A stretch of DNA of 64,000 nt. It comes from CAVXTF01 sp963701375 (GTDB lineage Bacteria > Actinomycetota > Acidimicrobiia > Acidimicrobiales > CAVXTF01). Below are positions 26,310 through 34,471 of the stretch, in pieces. Numbering within the stretch: position 1 is the first letter of the stretch; every line of letters starts with the position of its first letter. The notes beneath the pieces are model-generated. The model searched no databases. It saw nothing but the letters and a program-made list of their open reading frames with translations, and was not told the origin of the DNA. Location of the stretch: contig CAVOZT010000004.1 of the NCBI GenBank assembly GCA_963701375.1, positions 1,302,001-1,366,000 on the forward strand, written 5' to 3'. The translations under genes and the position numbers were made by a program.

Positions 26310-27272
26310 TCATGACGAGCGACCTGCGCGATTTCGGTCGATCGCCCACTCTCGTTCCTTGTACTCGTCCCTCTCACCCGGGGCAGGTCCGAGCGCCCAA
26401 GAGCGCCGCCATGCAGCAGCGTCTGGACCCTGCGCGCCCGACGGAGTGCCTCGCGCCACGAGTTTCCGGGCCGTCCACCAGTCGGTCGTGCGTTCGGTCG
26501 CGAGCAAGTGGACAGCTACCTCGATGCGCCGGCCGAAGGCGCGTGCATCCTCGCCGAGCTCCGGTGCGATCGGCAGCCCGAAGGTGACGGTTGTGGGGGA
26601 GCGGCGCACCTTCCGGCCGCCGCGAGCCATCACCCTGAACGTACCGTCGAGATGCACCGGTACGACTGGCCTGCCCGTGCGTACCGCGAGGTATGCGGCG
26701 CCGGGGCGGAAGGTCTGCATCCACCCGTCGGGGCTCCGGCCCCCCTCGGGGTAGATGAGGAGGTTCCATCCCTCCTCCAACATCTCCGCAGCCAGGTCCG
26801 CCGACCTTCGGTTGACGCGCTGGCGCTCCATGGGGATCGCGGCCGTGAGGAACGCCCACATGTGCGCCTTCCAGCGCCGGTCGAAGAAGTAGTCGGCAGC
26901 GCCCGCGACGATCGTGGAGTGCCGCAAGCGCGGAGGGAGCACCGACACCAACAAGGCGGTGTCGAGGTGACTCGAATGGTTGGCGACGAGGATGACGGGC
27001 GGCTCTACGAGGGACAGAAGCTCGTCGCCTCTGACCTCGGGTGACGCGACCGCGTGCGCCAGCGGTCGCGTGATGTTGTCGACGACGACCGCGCGTGCGA
27101 GTCGCACCGGGTAGCGACGGGCCCATGCTGTGTCGTAGTCCACGCCGAGCTCTCGCTCAGGCGCGTCCCGCTCTATTCCCCCCGGCCATTCGGGGGCCCG
27201 CCACGGCAGGCCGAGCGACCTCAACCTGCGCGCCACCGTCTGGAGCGCGTCTGCAGGATTCGACGGCCTCAT
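26310..27272 (-). CDS. PlsC-like 1-acylglycerol-3-phosphate acyltransferase
   Basis: 320 residues from ATG 27272, which overlaps the stop of the LarA-like gene by 4 bases. The catalytic HX4D is 'VANHSSHLDTALLV'. The glycerol-phosphate site block is 'LLIYPEGGRSPDGWMQTFRP', then 'VPVHLDGTFRVMARG'. There is no strong transmembrane helix, as is common in this class. It is the last gene of a four-gene minus-strand operon with fatty acyl-CoA reductase, alcohol dehydrogenase and LarA-like genes, so it probably esterifies a product of that pathway. Confidence 0.88.
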   Translation of the reverse strand: MRPSNPADALQTVARRLRSLGLPWRAPEWPGGIERDAPERELGVDYDTAWARRYPVRLARAVVVDNITRPLAHAVASPEVRGDELLSLVEPPVILVANHSSHLDTALLVSVLPPRLRHSTIVAGAADYFFDRRWKAHMWAFLTAAIPMERQRVNRRSADLAAEMLEEGWNLLIYPEGGRSPDGWMQTFRPGAAYLAVRTGRPVVPVHLDGTFRVMARGGRKVRRSPTTVTFGLPIAPELGEDARAFGRRIEVAVHLLATERTTDWWTARKLVARGTPSGAQGPDAAAWRRSWALGPAPGERDEYKEREWAIDRNRAGRSS

Positions 27273-28862
27273 TGGACCTCGGCGATCAAGATAGGTGGCG
27301 CGTGCAGGTGGGTGATCGTCGGATCCGGCCCTACGACGTCCTCGGCCATCTCGAGCGCGTCGGCGAGAGTCGATGCGGGTTTGAAGCCGAGGCGCCGCAC
27401 CGCCGCCCGGTCGCCTCCGACGACGATGACGCCACCCAGGTGTTGTAGGGCGTGCGCGCACCAATACCACATGTAGAAAGGGTGAACCCCGTGGTACGCG
27501 TTGCCGGTCCGGTAGAGGTGCACATACCAGGGATCCGTCGCATACGCCTGCTCGTACTGTTCGATCTCGATCGGGTCGGTCGACTCCGACAACACTTCTT
27601 CGAAGAAGTCGATGTAGCTCGGATGATGACCCGGGTGGAACGCCCACGGCGTCGGATGAGACAGGATCAGCACTCCGCCCTCTCGCACGAGGGGGCGCCC
27701 GCCACGGTAGAGATTGAAGAAATACCCGAGCCCGAGGCATGCGACGAGGATCGGGTTCATGATCGAGTTCACGTTGTAGGGGCAGATGTACGGCAGGCCC
27801 ATGGTGAGCACGTCAGTCTGACCGTCGACGACTACGAGTTGCTGTGCGTAGACGTTGTCGGTCGTCAGTTTGTGAACGGCTTCGACCTCGCCCGCTTGCA
27901 CGGACGTCATTCGCTGGGGTGCGCGCACAGAATGGAGCACCTGGCGAGCTATACGCGCAGGGGTACGTTCCAGAGCAGCCGACGAGGTCGCGAACGCGGC
28001 CCTGTCCATAAAGGTCCATTCCCATTCGCGGCGTTGCAAGAACCGGAACTGGTCCGGAAACGTGTTGGTGTTGAGGGTCGTCTCGATCTGGAAGACCTTC
28101 ACCCCCGACTCAGCGATGAGCCGGCCCATTCGCCAATTCGAAGAGTGAAGCTCGGAGCGGTGTTGGTCCATGAAGCTCCGCGAGGCAAGCATCGTCCACG
28201 CGTTGTGGTGGTGGCGAAGACTGCGATAGCTCGCAAGGCCCGTAGCGACGCTCTTGTGTCCACCGTCCATTGCAACGAGGTTGATGTTGACGTACACGAG
28301 CAGGTCAGAGGTCGCGGCCCGCTTGTTCAGCTCCACGTCCTCGCCGAGCTCGGTCACGCCGAGGTGAATCAGGTTGTCCGGGTCCTCCGCGTCGTGCTGA
28401 ATGAGAAGTCCTTCCGGCGCGAAGGCGTCATATATGCGGTCTCCGAGAGCATGGCGAAGTTCGGCCTCCGTCATCCGGCGATGAAGCGCTGAGCGCGGCG
28501 ATCAGAACCACGTCGTCGACCCCCGCTGTGGCCGCAGCGTCGAGCACCTGCTCGATCACGAGCTCGCGAACGTCGGGGCGCTGCATCGGGGGAAGTGGAA
28601 GTGAGATGTCGTCGAAAGCGATCGTCAGCTTCATACCGGCGAACAGCAGCTCCGACAGGGGAGCTGCGTCTCCGACCGGCTGCTCGAGGGCCTGGCGGAT
28701 CGCCTTTACGGGGTCAACCAGCCCTTCTAAGGGTTCAGGCGCGTACACGACCCGGCTGCGCTCGGCAGGCAGGCGCTCGAGCCGGTATCCCTCGCCGTGC
28801 CAGAACAGTGTCGGCGGCGTCGAGCGGTCGACGTCCAGGACGAAACCTGGCCTGGGGCTCAT
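27269..28862 (-). pseudogene. LarA-like (lactate racemase/DUF2088 family) protein, interrupted by a one-base frameshift
   Basis: The N-terminal part starts at ATG 28862 (AAAGGA upstream) and includes 'KLTIAFDDISLPLPPMQRPD' and 'LVIEQVLDAAATAGVDDVVL'. It then changes frame. Dropping one base near 28490 reads 'LIAALALHRRMTEAELRHAL', the normal LarA junction, and the rest continues to 27269 ('GGHKSVATGLASYRSLRHHH', 'NVNSIMNPILVACLGLGYFF'). The corrected length is about 530 residues, longer than the roughly 425 of true LarA. LarA enzymes are nickel-pincer racemases or epimerases of 2-hydroxy acids; no lar maturation genes are nearby, so the reaction here is open. Confidence 0.85.
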
Positions 28863-30079
28863 TTGGCCTGTCCTTTCTTCCAGCGGTCCCGACGCGTGTT
28901 CCTGAGATCGAACGCGATCTTTACGGCGCCGCGCCTTCCGGCTGCCCCCGCGTGCGCGATCGCTTCTTCGAAGCGTTCGAGCGGATACGTGGCCGAGACG
29001 AGACGTCCGAGCCCGGCGGCCGCGACCAGATCGAACGCCAAGTCGAATGTCCGCCGGGAGGGACCTGCGCGCTGCTGCTCGATCCCGTAGGCGTACACGC
29101 CGACGAGGTTCACTTCGCGGTGCCACAGACCGGCCAGGTCCAAGCCGATCGTCCCCGGCATTCCCGCCAGGACGACCCGACCCCTCGGCTTCACCACCGA
29201 AAGTGCCTGGGCGACCGAATCGGCGGAGCCAACGCAGTCGACAACGGCGTCCGCCCCGCCGGTGAGGCCCGCATTCGTCTCGAGCGAGCGGGTCCGTCTC
29301 CTCACGGCACGGGACAGCTCGCCTGCCGGCACCGCAACGTCGGCGCCCAGCTCTTCGGCCAGACGCTTTTGGTGCGGGTAACGCGCCGCCGCGACGAGGG
29401 TCGCCGGAGGACTGAACCGCCGCAGTGCCGAAATTGTCGCGAGCCCGAGCGTGCCGGCACCGAGCACCGCGACCACGGCATCGGCGTCTGCTTCAGCAGC
29501 GAGAGCGGCGTGGATCGCACACGCAGCAGGCTCCACCATCACCGCCTGCTCGTCTGTGATCGCATCGGGAACGGGATGAAGTTGCGATTCGTGTGCGACC
29601 AGACCTGCCGCTGACCATCCCCCTCCTGTGTCTGCGCAGTATCCGATCTGAAGGCCCGCAGAGAGCCGCCCGAAAGCCACACGTTCGCATCCTCCGGTGC
29701 GGCCTTCGGCACAAGGAGGGCACGGGGGAGAGATCGCGCGCGCCACGCAACCGATCGCCGGCTCCACGACGACGCGGCGCGGAACGTCTCGGTCTCCGGA
29801 AACGACGCCCAATACCTCGTGGCCGGGGACGAAGGGAAAACTCACGAGGTCCTCGAAATAGCGTGAGCTCCTCCCGTCGAGGGTCGCCAGGTCGGAACCG
29901 CAGATCCCTGCGAGAAGCACGTCCACCCGCTGCCACTCGGGCCCCGGCAGCTCAGGCGGTTCGGCGTCGACGAGACGCAACGGCCCGATTCCTGCTGCGC
30001 GTCCCGATCCCGAAATGGTCGAAACGACGCGCGCTGCTGCGAACCTCGCGACGCTTCTCTCCAGCAGAAGTGCCTTCAT
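28859..30079 (-). CDS. Zinc-dependent medium-chain alcohol dehydrogenase
   Basis: 406 residues from ATG 30079, overlapping the upstream reductase gene stop by 4 bases. Catalytic zinc region: 'LAGICGSDLATLDG' and 'FVPGHEVLGVVSGD'. The structural cysteine lobe is 'CVARAISPPCPPCAEGRTGG' followed by Cys. Rossmann motif: 'VVAVLGAGTLGLATISAL'. In the operon it would interconvert an alcohol and an aldehyde, which fits a partner for the fatty acyl-CoA reductase. It is a paralogue of the enzyme at 1648-2877, and both share an unusual extended cysteine lobe. Confidence 0.9.
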   Translation of the reverse strand: MKALLLERSVARFAAARVVSTISGSGRAAGIGPLRLVDAEPPELPGPEWQRVDVLLAGICGSDLATLDGRSSRYFEDLVSFPFVPGHEVLGVVSGDRDVPRRVVVEPAIGCVARAISPPCPPCAEGRTGGCERVAFGRLSAGLQIGYCADTGGGWSAAGLVAHESQLHPVPDAITDEQAVMVEPAACAIHAALAAEADADAVVAVLGAGTLGLATISALRRFSPPATLVAAARYPHQKRLAEELGADVAVPAGELSRAVRRRTRSLETNAGLTGGADAVVDCVGSADSVAQALSVVKPRGRVVLAGMPGTIGLDLAGLWHREVNLVGVYAYGIEQQRAGPSRRTFDLAFDLVAAAGLGRLVSATYPLERFEEAIAHAGAAGRRGAVKIAFDLRNTRRDRWKKGQAK

Positions 30080-32529
30080 CTCGACCTCTTCGAGACGTCG
30101 ATCCGTTCCCACCAGCGAGAGGATCCTGAGTCCAAAGGACCCATCGGCAGCAACGATCGGGTTCCACTCCCGGCCGACGCCCAATGCTCGGTGTGCCATC
30201 CCCTGCGGCGTGCGATCGCCGCGAGTTTCGCCTCCGGGTTCACCGCGACCGGGAATCCCACACACTCGAGCAGAGGCAGGTCGGATGCCGAGTCGGCGTA
30301 AGCAATTGATTCTCCGAGATCGAGCCCCTCCGCGGTGGCGTACTCGGCGAGGACGAGCGCTCGCGCTTCACCCGTCGGCGGCAGCTGCTCGAGGCGCCCT
30401 GTGAGGAGCCCCTCCTCGTCGCGGGCCAGTCGAGCGCAGACGACCTCGTCGAACAGGGGACGCATAGGTTCGACGACGAAGTCGAGGGCGCCGGTGATGA
30501 GAACTGTCCGGTGGCCGAGTGCCTTGTGGCGACGCACCCGGGCTATTCCCGCCGGGAAGGACCTCATGAGCAGCAGATTGTTGAACAACTCCGTGGAGTC
30601 CTTCTGCAGCAGTTGCTCGGGCGCGCCCTCGTACCGGCGATAGAAGCTGCGCAAGAAGTCGCCTCTGTCCCTGCGGTCGAGCGCGAGTAGACCCGGCGCC
30701 TGGCGGAGGATCCGGGCGGTCACCCGGACTCGGTCCGTCAATGGAAGGTGGCGCGTGGCGAGCCACGCGTACGACTCGACGACGTTTGAGGCCACCAGGG
30801 TGTTCTCCAGGTCGAAGGCCGCGAGGTGGCGGTCCGGGGAAAGGATGGCGCGCGACGCGCGCTCGGAGCGTCCGGCCATCGAAGACCGCGTCGAAGTGGT
30901 GCGGACCCGCGCGTGCTCGATCACCGATGGAAGGTGCACGTCGTGCACGTATCGGTCCCAGTCGATTACGCCGGGATCGAAGCAGAAGAGCTCGCGGTCT
31001 TCCTGGCTGAGTCGTTCCCAGAGCTCGAGGAGCCGGTCCACGCGGAACAGCGCTTCTGTCTCCGTGTAAGCGCCGTACAACTGGACGTACCCGAGGGCAC
31101 GTTCCGCAAGAGCCCGGCGCTCTTCCACTCGAGCAGCGAGGTCCGCGCGCTCTCCTCTTATCGGAAGCGCGCTCAGAAGTCTCTCTGCGACACCGAGCGC
31201 AAAATTGGCGCGAGCCAACTGGCGTTGGACCCGTCCGCGCCCGGGGAACGACCAGTCCGGCACGACGATCGGCTGGCCGTCGGAGTCGTAGATCGGGTGC
31301 TCAGTGAACCACGACTGGACCAGCTCGACGAGATGCCCGTAGCGGAGCGGATTACGGACACCCGAGGCCACGTGGACGACGCGGGTTTTGTCCGGGTCCG
31401 GACCGGCGGCCGCGCAGGCGATGATCGCGGCTGCAACCATGTCGACCGGTACCACGTCGGTGACGCCCTCGGGGACACCGGGAAACTCCTTCAGAAGGCC
31501 CCTGGCGTACGAGATGATGATCGGCTCGGCCATGCGGAAGCCCCTGATCCATCCGGGGCGCGGTTCGGCGAGCGAAGACTCGATGATCGAAGGACGCACG
31601 ACGGTGGTCGGCACTCCGGGATACCGGGTTACCAGGATCCGCTCCCCGAGCGCCTTGGTGAATGCGTAGGCGTCGGGCCAACCGAGCGCTTGAGCCCGCG
31701 ACCGACCGGCTTCGACAAGGCTCGTACGTACCCAGTCTTCACGCAGCTTCTCGGCGCGCTCGGCGAGCAGATGGGTCCCTGCTGCACCTAGCTCGTTTCG
31801 AGCTTCCTTTGTGAACTTGGTGAGCCTCGACGGAGTGCGCGACTCGGCTTCGAGATCGGCGCGCAGACGTCTCGCCGCGCCAATCTCGGCGTCGATGTCG
31901 ACTTCGGTCGTGACCGTCGTGTGTGTGCGGGCTCGGGCTCCCGAGCGCATCGCGTCTGTAGCCAACGTCTCGGTTGCGTACCCCTGGTGGGTCCCTGCGA
32001 CGTATGCGGTGGAAACGGTTACGAGGTGGGTCGGTAGACGGTCAGGATGCGCGGCTTCACGCCACGCGGCTACGTCGCAGACCGCCGCCGCGACGCGAGA
32101 AGGCCCGAGAAGGTTCACCTCCACCGCGGTATCGAGAGGGGCGTCGAAAGCAACGGCCGCCGCCGAGTGGACGACCACGTCTGCCTCGGCGAGGAGGTCC
32201 ATCCCCGCTTCGTCCATCCCGAGCCCTTCGGATGAAACGTCGCCCGCCACCGCGGTCAACCTGCTCGTCACCATCTGCTCGAAGTCGTCACCGACCTCGG
32301 CACGCAGGCGGTCGAAGCAGTCGTTGCGGACGATCTCGCGCCTCGCACGCTCGGCAGCGTTCAGGCGGCGGGTCGGCCGGACGAGAACGGCGACCCTGCA
32401 CCCGGGCACCGACCTGAGGAGGCGTTCCACGAGCGCCGTTCCGAGGAAACCGGTCGCCCCGGTCACGAAGATCAGGCGGCCAGAGAGGGCATCGGCGACC
32501 GATCCCAGTGGAGAAACTTCGCCCACCAA
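30076..32529 (-). CDS. Fatty acyl-CoA reductase fused to a HAD-IB-like domain
   Basis: 817 residues, starting at TTG 32529 (GTG 32526 is the alternative). Residues about 15-400 are an extended SDR of the fatty acyl-CoA reductase type: 'FVTGATGFLGTALVERLL', 'LVTVSTAYVAGT', and YxxxK in 'DAYAFTKALGER'; a FAR-like middle region follows. Residues about 565-790 are HAD-IB-like, but the nucleophile motif reads 'FDLENTLVASN', with Glu replacing the second Asp of DxD, so phosphatase activity is doubtful; 'YADSASDLPLLECVGFPVAV' is intact. Fusions of this type occur in actinobacteria. It should reduce long-chain acyl-CoA to aldehyde or alcohol. First gene of the operon, under the divergent TetR. Confidence 0.87.
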   Translation of the reverse strand: MVGEVSPLGSVADALSGRLIFVTGATGFLGTALVERLLRSVPGCRVAVLVRPTRRLNAAERARREIVRNDCFDRLRAEVGDDFEQMVTSRLTAVAGDVSSEGLGMDEAGMDLLAEADVVVHSAAAVAFDAPLDTAVEVNLLGPSRVAAAVCDVAAWREAAHPDRLPTHLVTVSTAYVAGTHQGYATETLATDAMRSGARARTHTTVTTEVDIDAEIGAARRLRADLEAESRTPSRLTKFTKEARNELGAAGTHLLAERAEKLREDWVRTSLVEAGRSRAQALGWPDAYAFTKALGERILVTRYPGVPTTVVRPSIIESSLAEPRPGWIRGFRMAEPIIISYARGLLKEFPGVPEGVTDVVPVDMVAAAIIACAAAGPDPDKTRVVHVASGVRNPLRYGHLVELVQSWFTEHPIYDSDGQPIVVPDWSFPGRGRVQRQLARANFALGVAERLLSALPIRGERADLAARVEERRALAERALGYVQLYGAYTETEALFRVDRLLELWERLSQEDRELFCFDPGVIDWDRYVHDVHLPSVIEHARVRTTSTRSSMAGRSERASRAILSPDRHLAAFDLENTLVASNVVESYAWLATRHLPLTDRVRVTARILRQAPGLLALDRRDRGDFLRSFYRRYEGAPEQLLQKDSTELFNNLLLMRSFPAGIARVRRHKALGHRTVLITGALDFVVEPMRPLFDEVVCARLARDEEGLLTGRLEQLPPTGEARALVLAEYATAEGLDLGESIAYADSASDLPLLECVGFPVAVNPEAKLAAIARRRGWHTEHWASAGSGTRSLLPMGPLDSGSSRWWERIDVSKRSR

Positions 32530-32535
32530 GCTTGT

Positions 32536-32573
32536 CTACCATACGGTAGGCAGATTCGTCTACCATTCGGTAG
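32536..32573. promoter_or_regulatory. Double TetR operator overlapping divergent promoters
   Basis: Two palindromes CTACC-N4-GGTAG lie at 32536-32549 and 32560-32573, 24 bases apart centre to centre. The second abuts the tetR GTG and contains TACCAT (32561-32566), a -10 that ends 7 bases before that GTG. On the other strand TATGGT (32543 to 32538), inside the first palindrome, ends 8 bases before TTG 32529 of the reductase gene. Binding would block both promoters at once. Confidence 0.75.
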
Positions 32574-33170
32574 GTGGCTGACGCCAGCACCTCGGAACGG
32601 ATCCTCGACGCCGCCCTGGCCTCGTTCGCGTCACGAGGCTACGAAGCGACCTCTCTCGACGCCCTTGCGGACGGCCTCGGGATGCGCAAGCAGTCGATCC
32701 TCTACTGGTTTCCCTCCAAGGAGGTCCTGCTCGAGGCGGTTATCGACCGCTCGGCGGGGGAGCTGAGAGATGCGCTCGAACGGTCCCTGGATCGCGCGGG
32801 CAACGGATGGGGCAGGGTGGAGGCGGTGGTCCGATCAGTATTCCGACTGGCGGCCCGCCGCCCGGAGCTCCTCGGCCTGCTTCGCGAGGTGGGTCGTCTT
32901 GGCCCCCCGGCGGCGACCCGGCTGATGGAGGCCCTTGACCCGCTCGTCAAGCGGGCATCGTCGTTCCTCGAGGCAGAGATGGCGTCCGGCCACATGCGCA
33001 AGCACGAGCCCAGGCTGCTTCTTCTCACCATCTATTCGACAGTCGTTGGCATGGTGACCGAGGTGGAAGTGCTGAAGGCACTCGGCGAGGAGCCGACGGC
33101 ACGATCCTTGGTCCGAAGAAGGTCCGAGATACTTGCCTTCTTGCACAGGGCGCTGGTTGTCGGCAACTAG
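32574..33170 (+). CDS. TetR-family transcriptional regulator
   Basis: 198 residues from GTG 32574, with no ribosome site (leaderless). The N-terminal helix-turn-helix is complete: 'ILDAALASFASRGYEATSLD' and 'ALADGLGMRKQSILYWFPSK'. The C-terminal domain is helical and hydrophobic, as in regulators that sense acyl-CoA or other lipophilic ligands. It is divergent from the fatty acyl-CoA reductase operon, and two palindromic operators fill the 44-base intergenic space. It most likely represses both itself and the operon until a lipid ligand binds. Confidence 0.93.
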   Translation: MADASTSERILDAALASFASRGYEATSLDALADGLGMRKQSILYWFPSKEVLLEAVIDRSAGELRDALERSLDRAGNGWGRVEAVVRSVFRLAARRPELLGLLREVGRLGPPAATRLMEALDPLVKRASSFLEAEMASGHMRKHEPRLLLLTIYSTVVGMVTEVEVLKALGEEPTARSLVRRRSEILAFLHRALVVGN

Positions 33171-33219
33171 GGGGCCGGCAGCTTGGGGGCCAGCAACCAG
33201 GGGGGCTCGGCAACTAAGA
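33162..33219. repeat. Short G-rich tandem repeat in a convergent intergenic region
   Basis: Three imperfect units of 15-17 bases (GGCAACTAGGGGGCC, GGCAGCTTGGGGGCC, AGCAACCAGGGGGGCT-C), followed by a partial fourth (GGCAACTAAGAG). The tetR stop codon lies in the first unit. The three G5-G6 tracts could form non-B DNA or act as a transcription roadblock between the two converging genes. Confidence 0.7.
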
Positions 33220-33239
33220 GATGGCCACGACCAACGGTG

Positions 33240-34394
33240 TCAAGAGGGCTCAGAAGGAGTTGAGCGGGTGGCGCGCTCGAACCAGGATGATTTCTCTGGC
33301 TTGGCAGCGAGCTCAGCCTTGGTGATCGCCGGCCGCTTCGGAGCAGGCTTGGGCGGTGTGTACCGCTTGCTCGGTACAGGGCGCGAACTCTTGGTCTTCG
33401 GGTCTTGTCGGCTCCTCTGGTTGCGAGTCGGGTTGCGGGTCGGGTTGCGGGTCGCCGCCCCCCGTTCGGGGCGAGGTCGTGCCGACCTGCTCCGCGGATT
33501 CACACCTCGCGATGTGAGCACCTTCTGTATCCGCCACGCCCTGAACAGCAGGTAACCGCCCAGGAAGAGGAACGGGATACCGATGCCGACGAGGCCGAGG
33601 CTGTACCCGAGGAACAGAAGAGCAAAAGCGGTGAGCGAACGGCGGCGGAACCAGGCAGCCGCGAACACACAAAGCGCGAACGCAACGCTGATTCCCCCGT
33701 CCAAGACGATGACGCTCGTGGCCTCGTGGCCCTTGCCGACGGCGTCGTGGTTGTACGTGATGAAGGTCAGCACAACCGCAAGGACTGCGCCGAGCGGAGT
33801 AGCGAACAACCCGAGCCGGCGCTCCCTGTCGTCGAGACTGCGCATGAGCGTCGTGAGCTCGGGGGTCTTCATCTCGTCGAGTTGTGCGGCCGCCGAGCGC
33901 CTCTGTGAGCCGGCACCTCTGAACAGACCGCCCATCGACGTCGGCCTCCCGGCGCTCTCGACGGGATCTGTGTCGTCCGAGAACTCTGTCTCGTCCGAGA
34001 ACTCTGAATCCACCGAAGACTGGGCGTCGTCCGAAGCCTCTGTGTCCTCGGCGAAGGCTGTGTCGTCTGCGAGTTCCGCGTCGTCAACGTGATCGGTGGC
34101 GTCGGCAACCTTGCGGGCGGGGGGCAAGGCTGACGTTGACTGCGGCTTTGACGAGGACTTCGTCTTGTCTGTAGAGGTGGAAACCTCGCTCGGTCGACTG
34201 CCGCGTCGATTGCGTCCGAGCTCGGGGAGCGCCACGAGGAATTTCTGGCCGAGCGTCAACGGAGGAGCCTCTATGGGATCACTGGTCTCGGAGGTCCCCG
34301 ACGAGCCGTTGCCCGAATTGGGCTTTTGCCCGCTCTGTCGTGCCACGCTCGCCAGGTTAGACGAACGCTGATCGAACAACCCCTTCAGGTGCAT
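33240..34394 (-). CDS. Membrane protein with acidic repeat region and basic C-terminal tail
   Basis: 384 residues from ATG 34394. Residues about 85-150 are an acidic Ser/Asp/Glu/Thr repeat ('ESSVDSEFSDETEFSDDTD'-like units, also visible as near-identical GTCCGAGAACTCTG repeats in DNA around 33971-34004). Then come 'MKTPELTTLMRSLDDRERRL' and four hydrophobic segments (about 200-310; for example 'TPLGAVLAVVLTFITY', 'FALLFLGYSLGLVGIGIPFL'). The tail of 90 residues is Arg/Pro/Lys-rich with 'RNPTRNPTRN' encoded by a 12-base repeat. No known family as a whole. The charge-segregated ends suggest interaction with nucleic acid or envelope polymers; this is inference. Confidence 0.65.
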   Translation of the reverse strand: MHLKGLFDQRSSNLASVARQSGQKPNSGNGSSGTSETSDPIEAPPLTLGQKFLVALPELGRNRRGSRPSEVSTSTDKTKSSSKPQSTSALPPARKVADATDHVDDAELADDTAFAEDTEASDDAQSSVDSEFSDETEFSDDTDPVESAGRPTSMGGLFRGAGSQRRSAAAQLDEMKTPELTTLMRSLDDRERRLGLFATPLGAVLAVVLTFITYNHDAVGKGHEATSVIVLDGGISVAFALCVFAAAWFRRRSLTAFALLFLGYSLGLVGIGIPFLFLGGYLLFRAWRIQKVLTSRGVNPRSRSARPRPERGAATRNPTRNPTRNQRSRQDPKTKSSRPVPSKRYTPPKPAPKRPAITKAELAAKPEKSSWFERATRSTPSEPS

Positions 34395-34471
34395 CGTGCT
34401 GCGGAGGCATCGAGGGGACTCCCGGCGCATCGGAAAAGACCTCGTCTTGTCGACGTGGTACGCAGGTGGGC

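Noticed and set aside
33162..33219. CRISPR array
   Set aside because: Repeats are too short, directly adjacent without unique spacers, and no cas genes are nearby.
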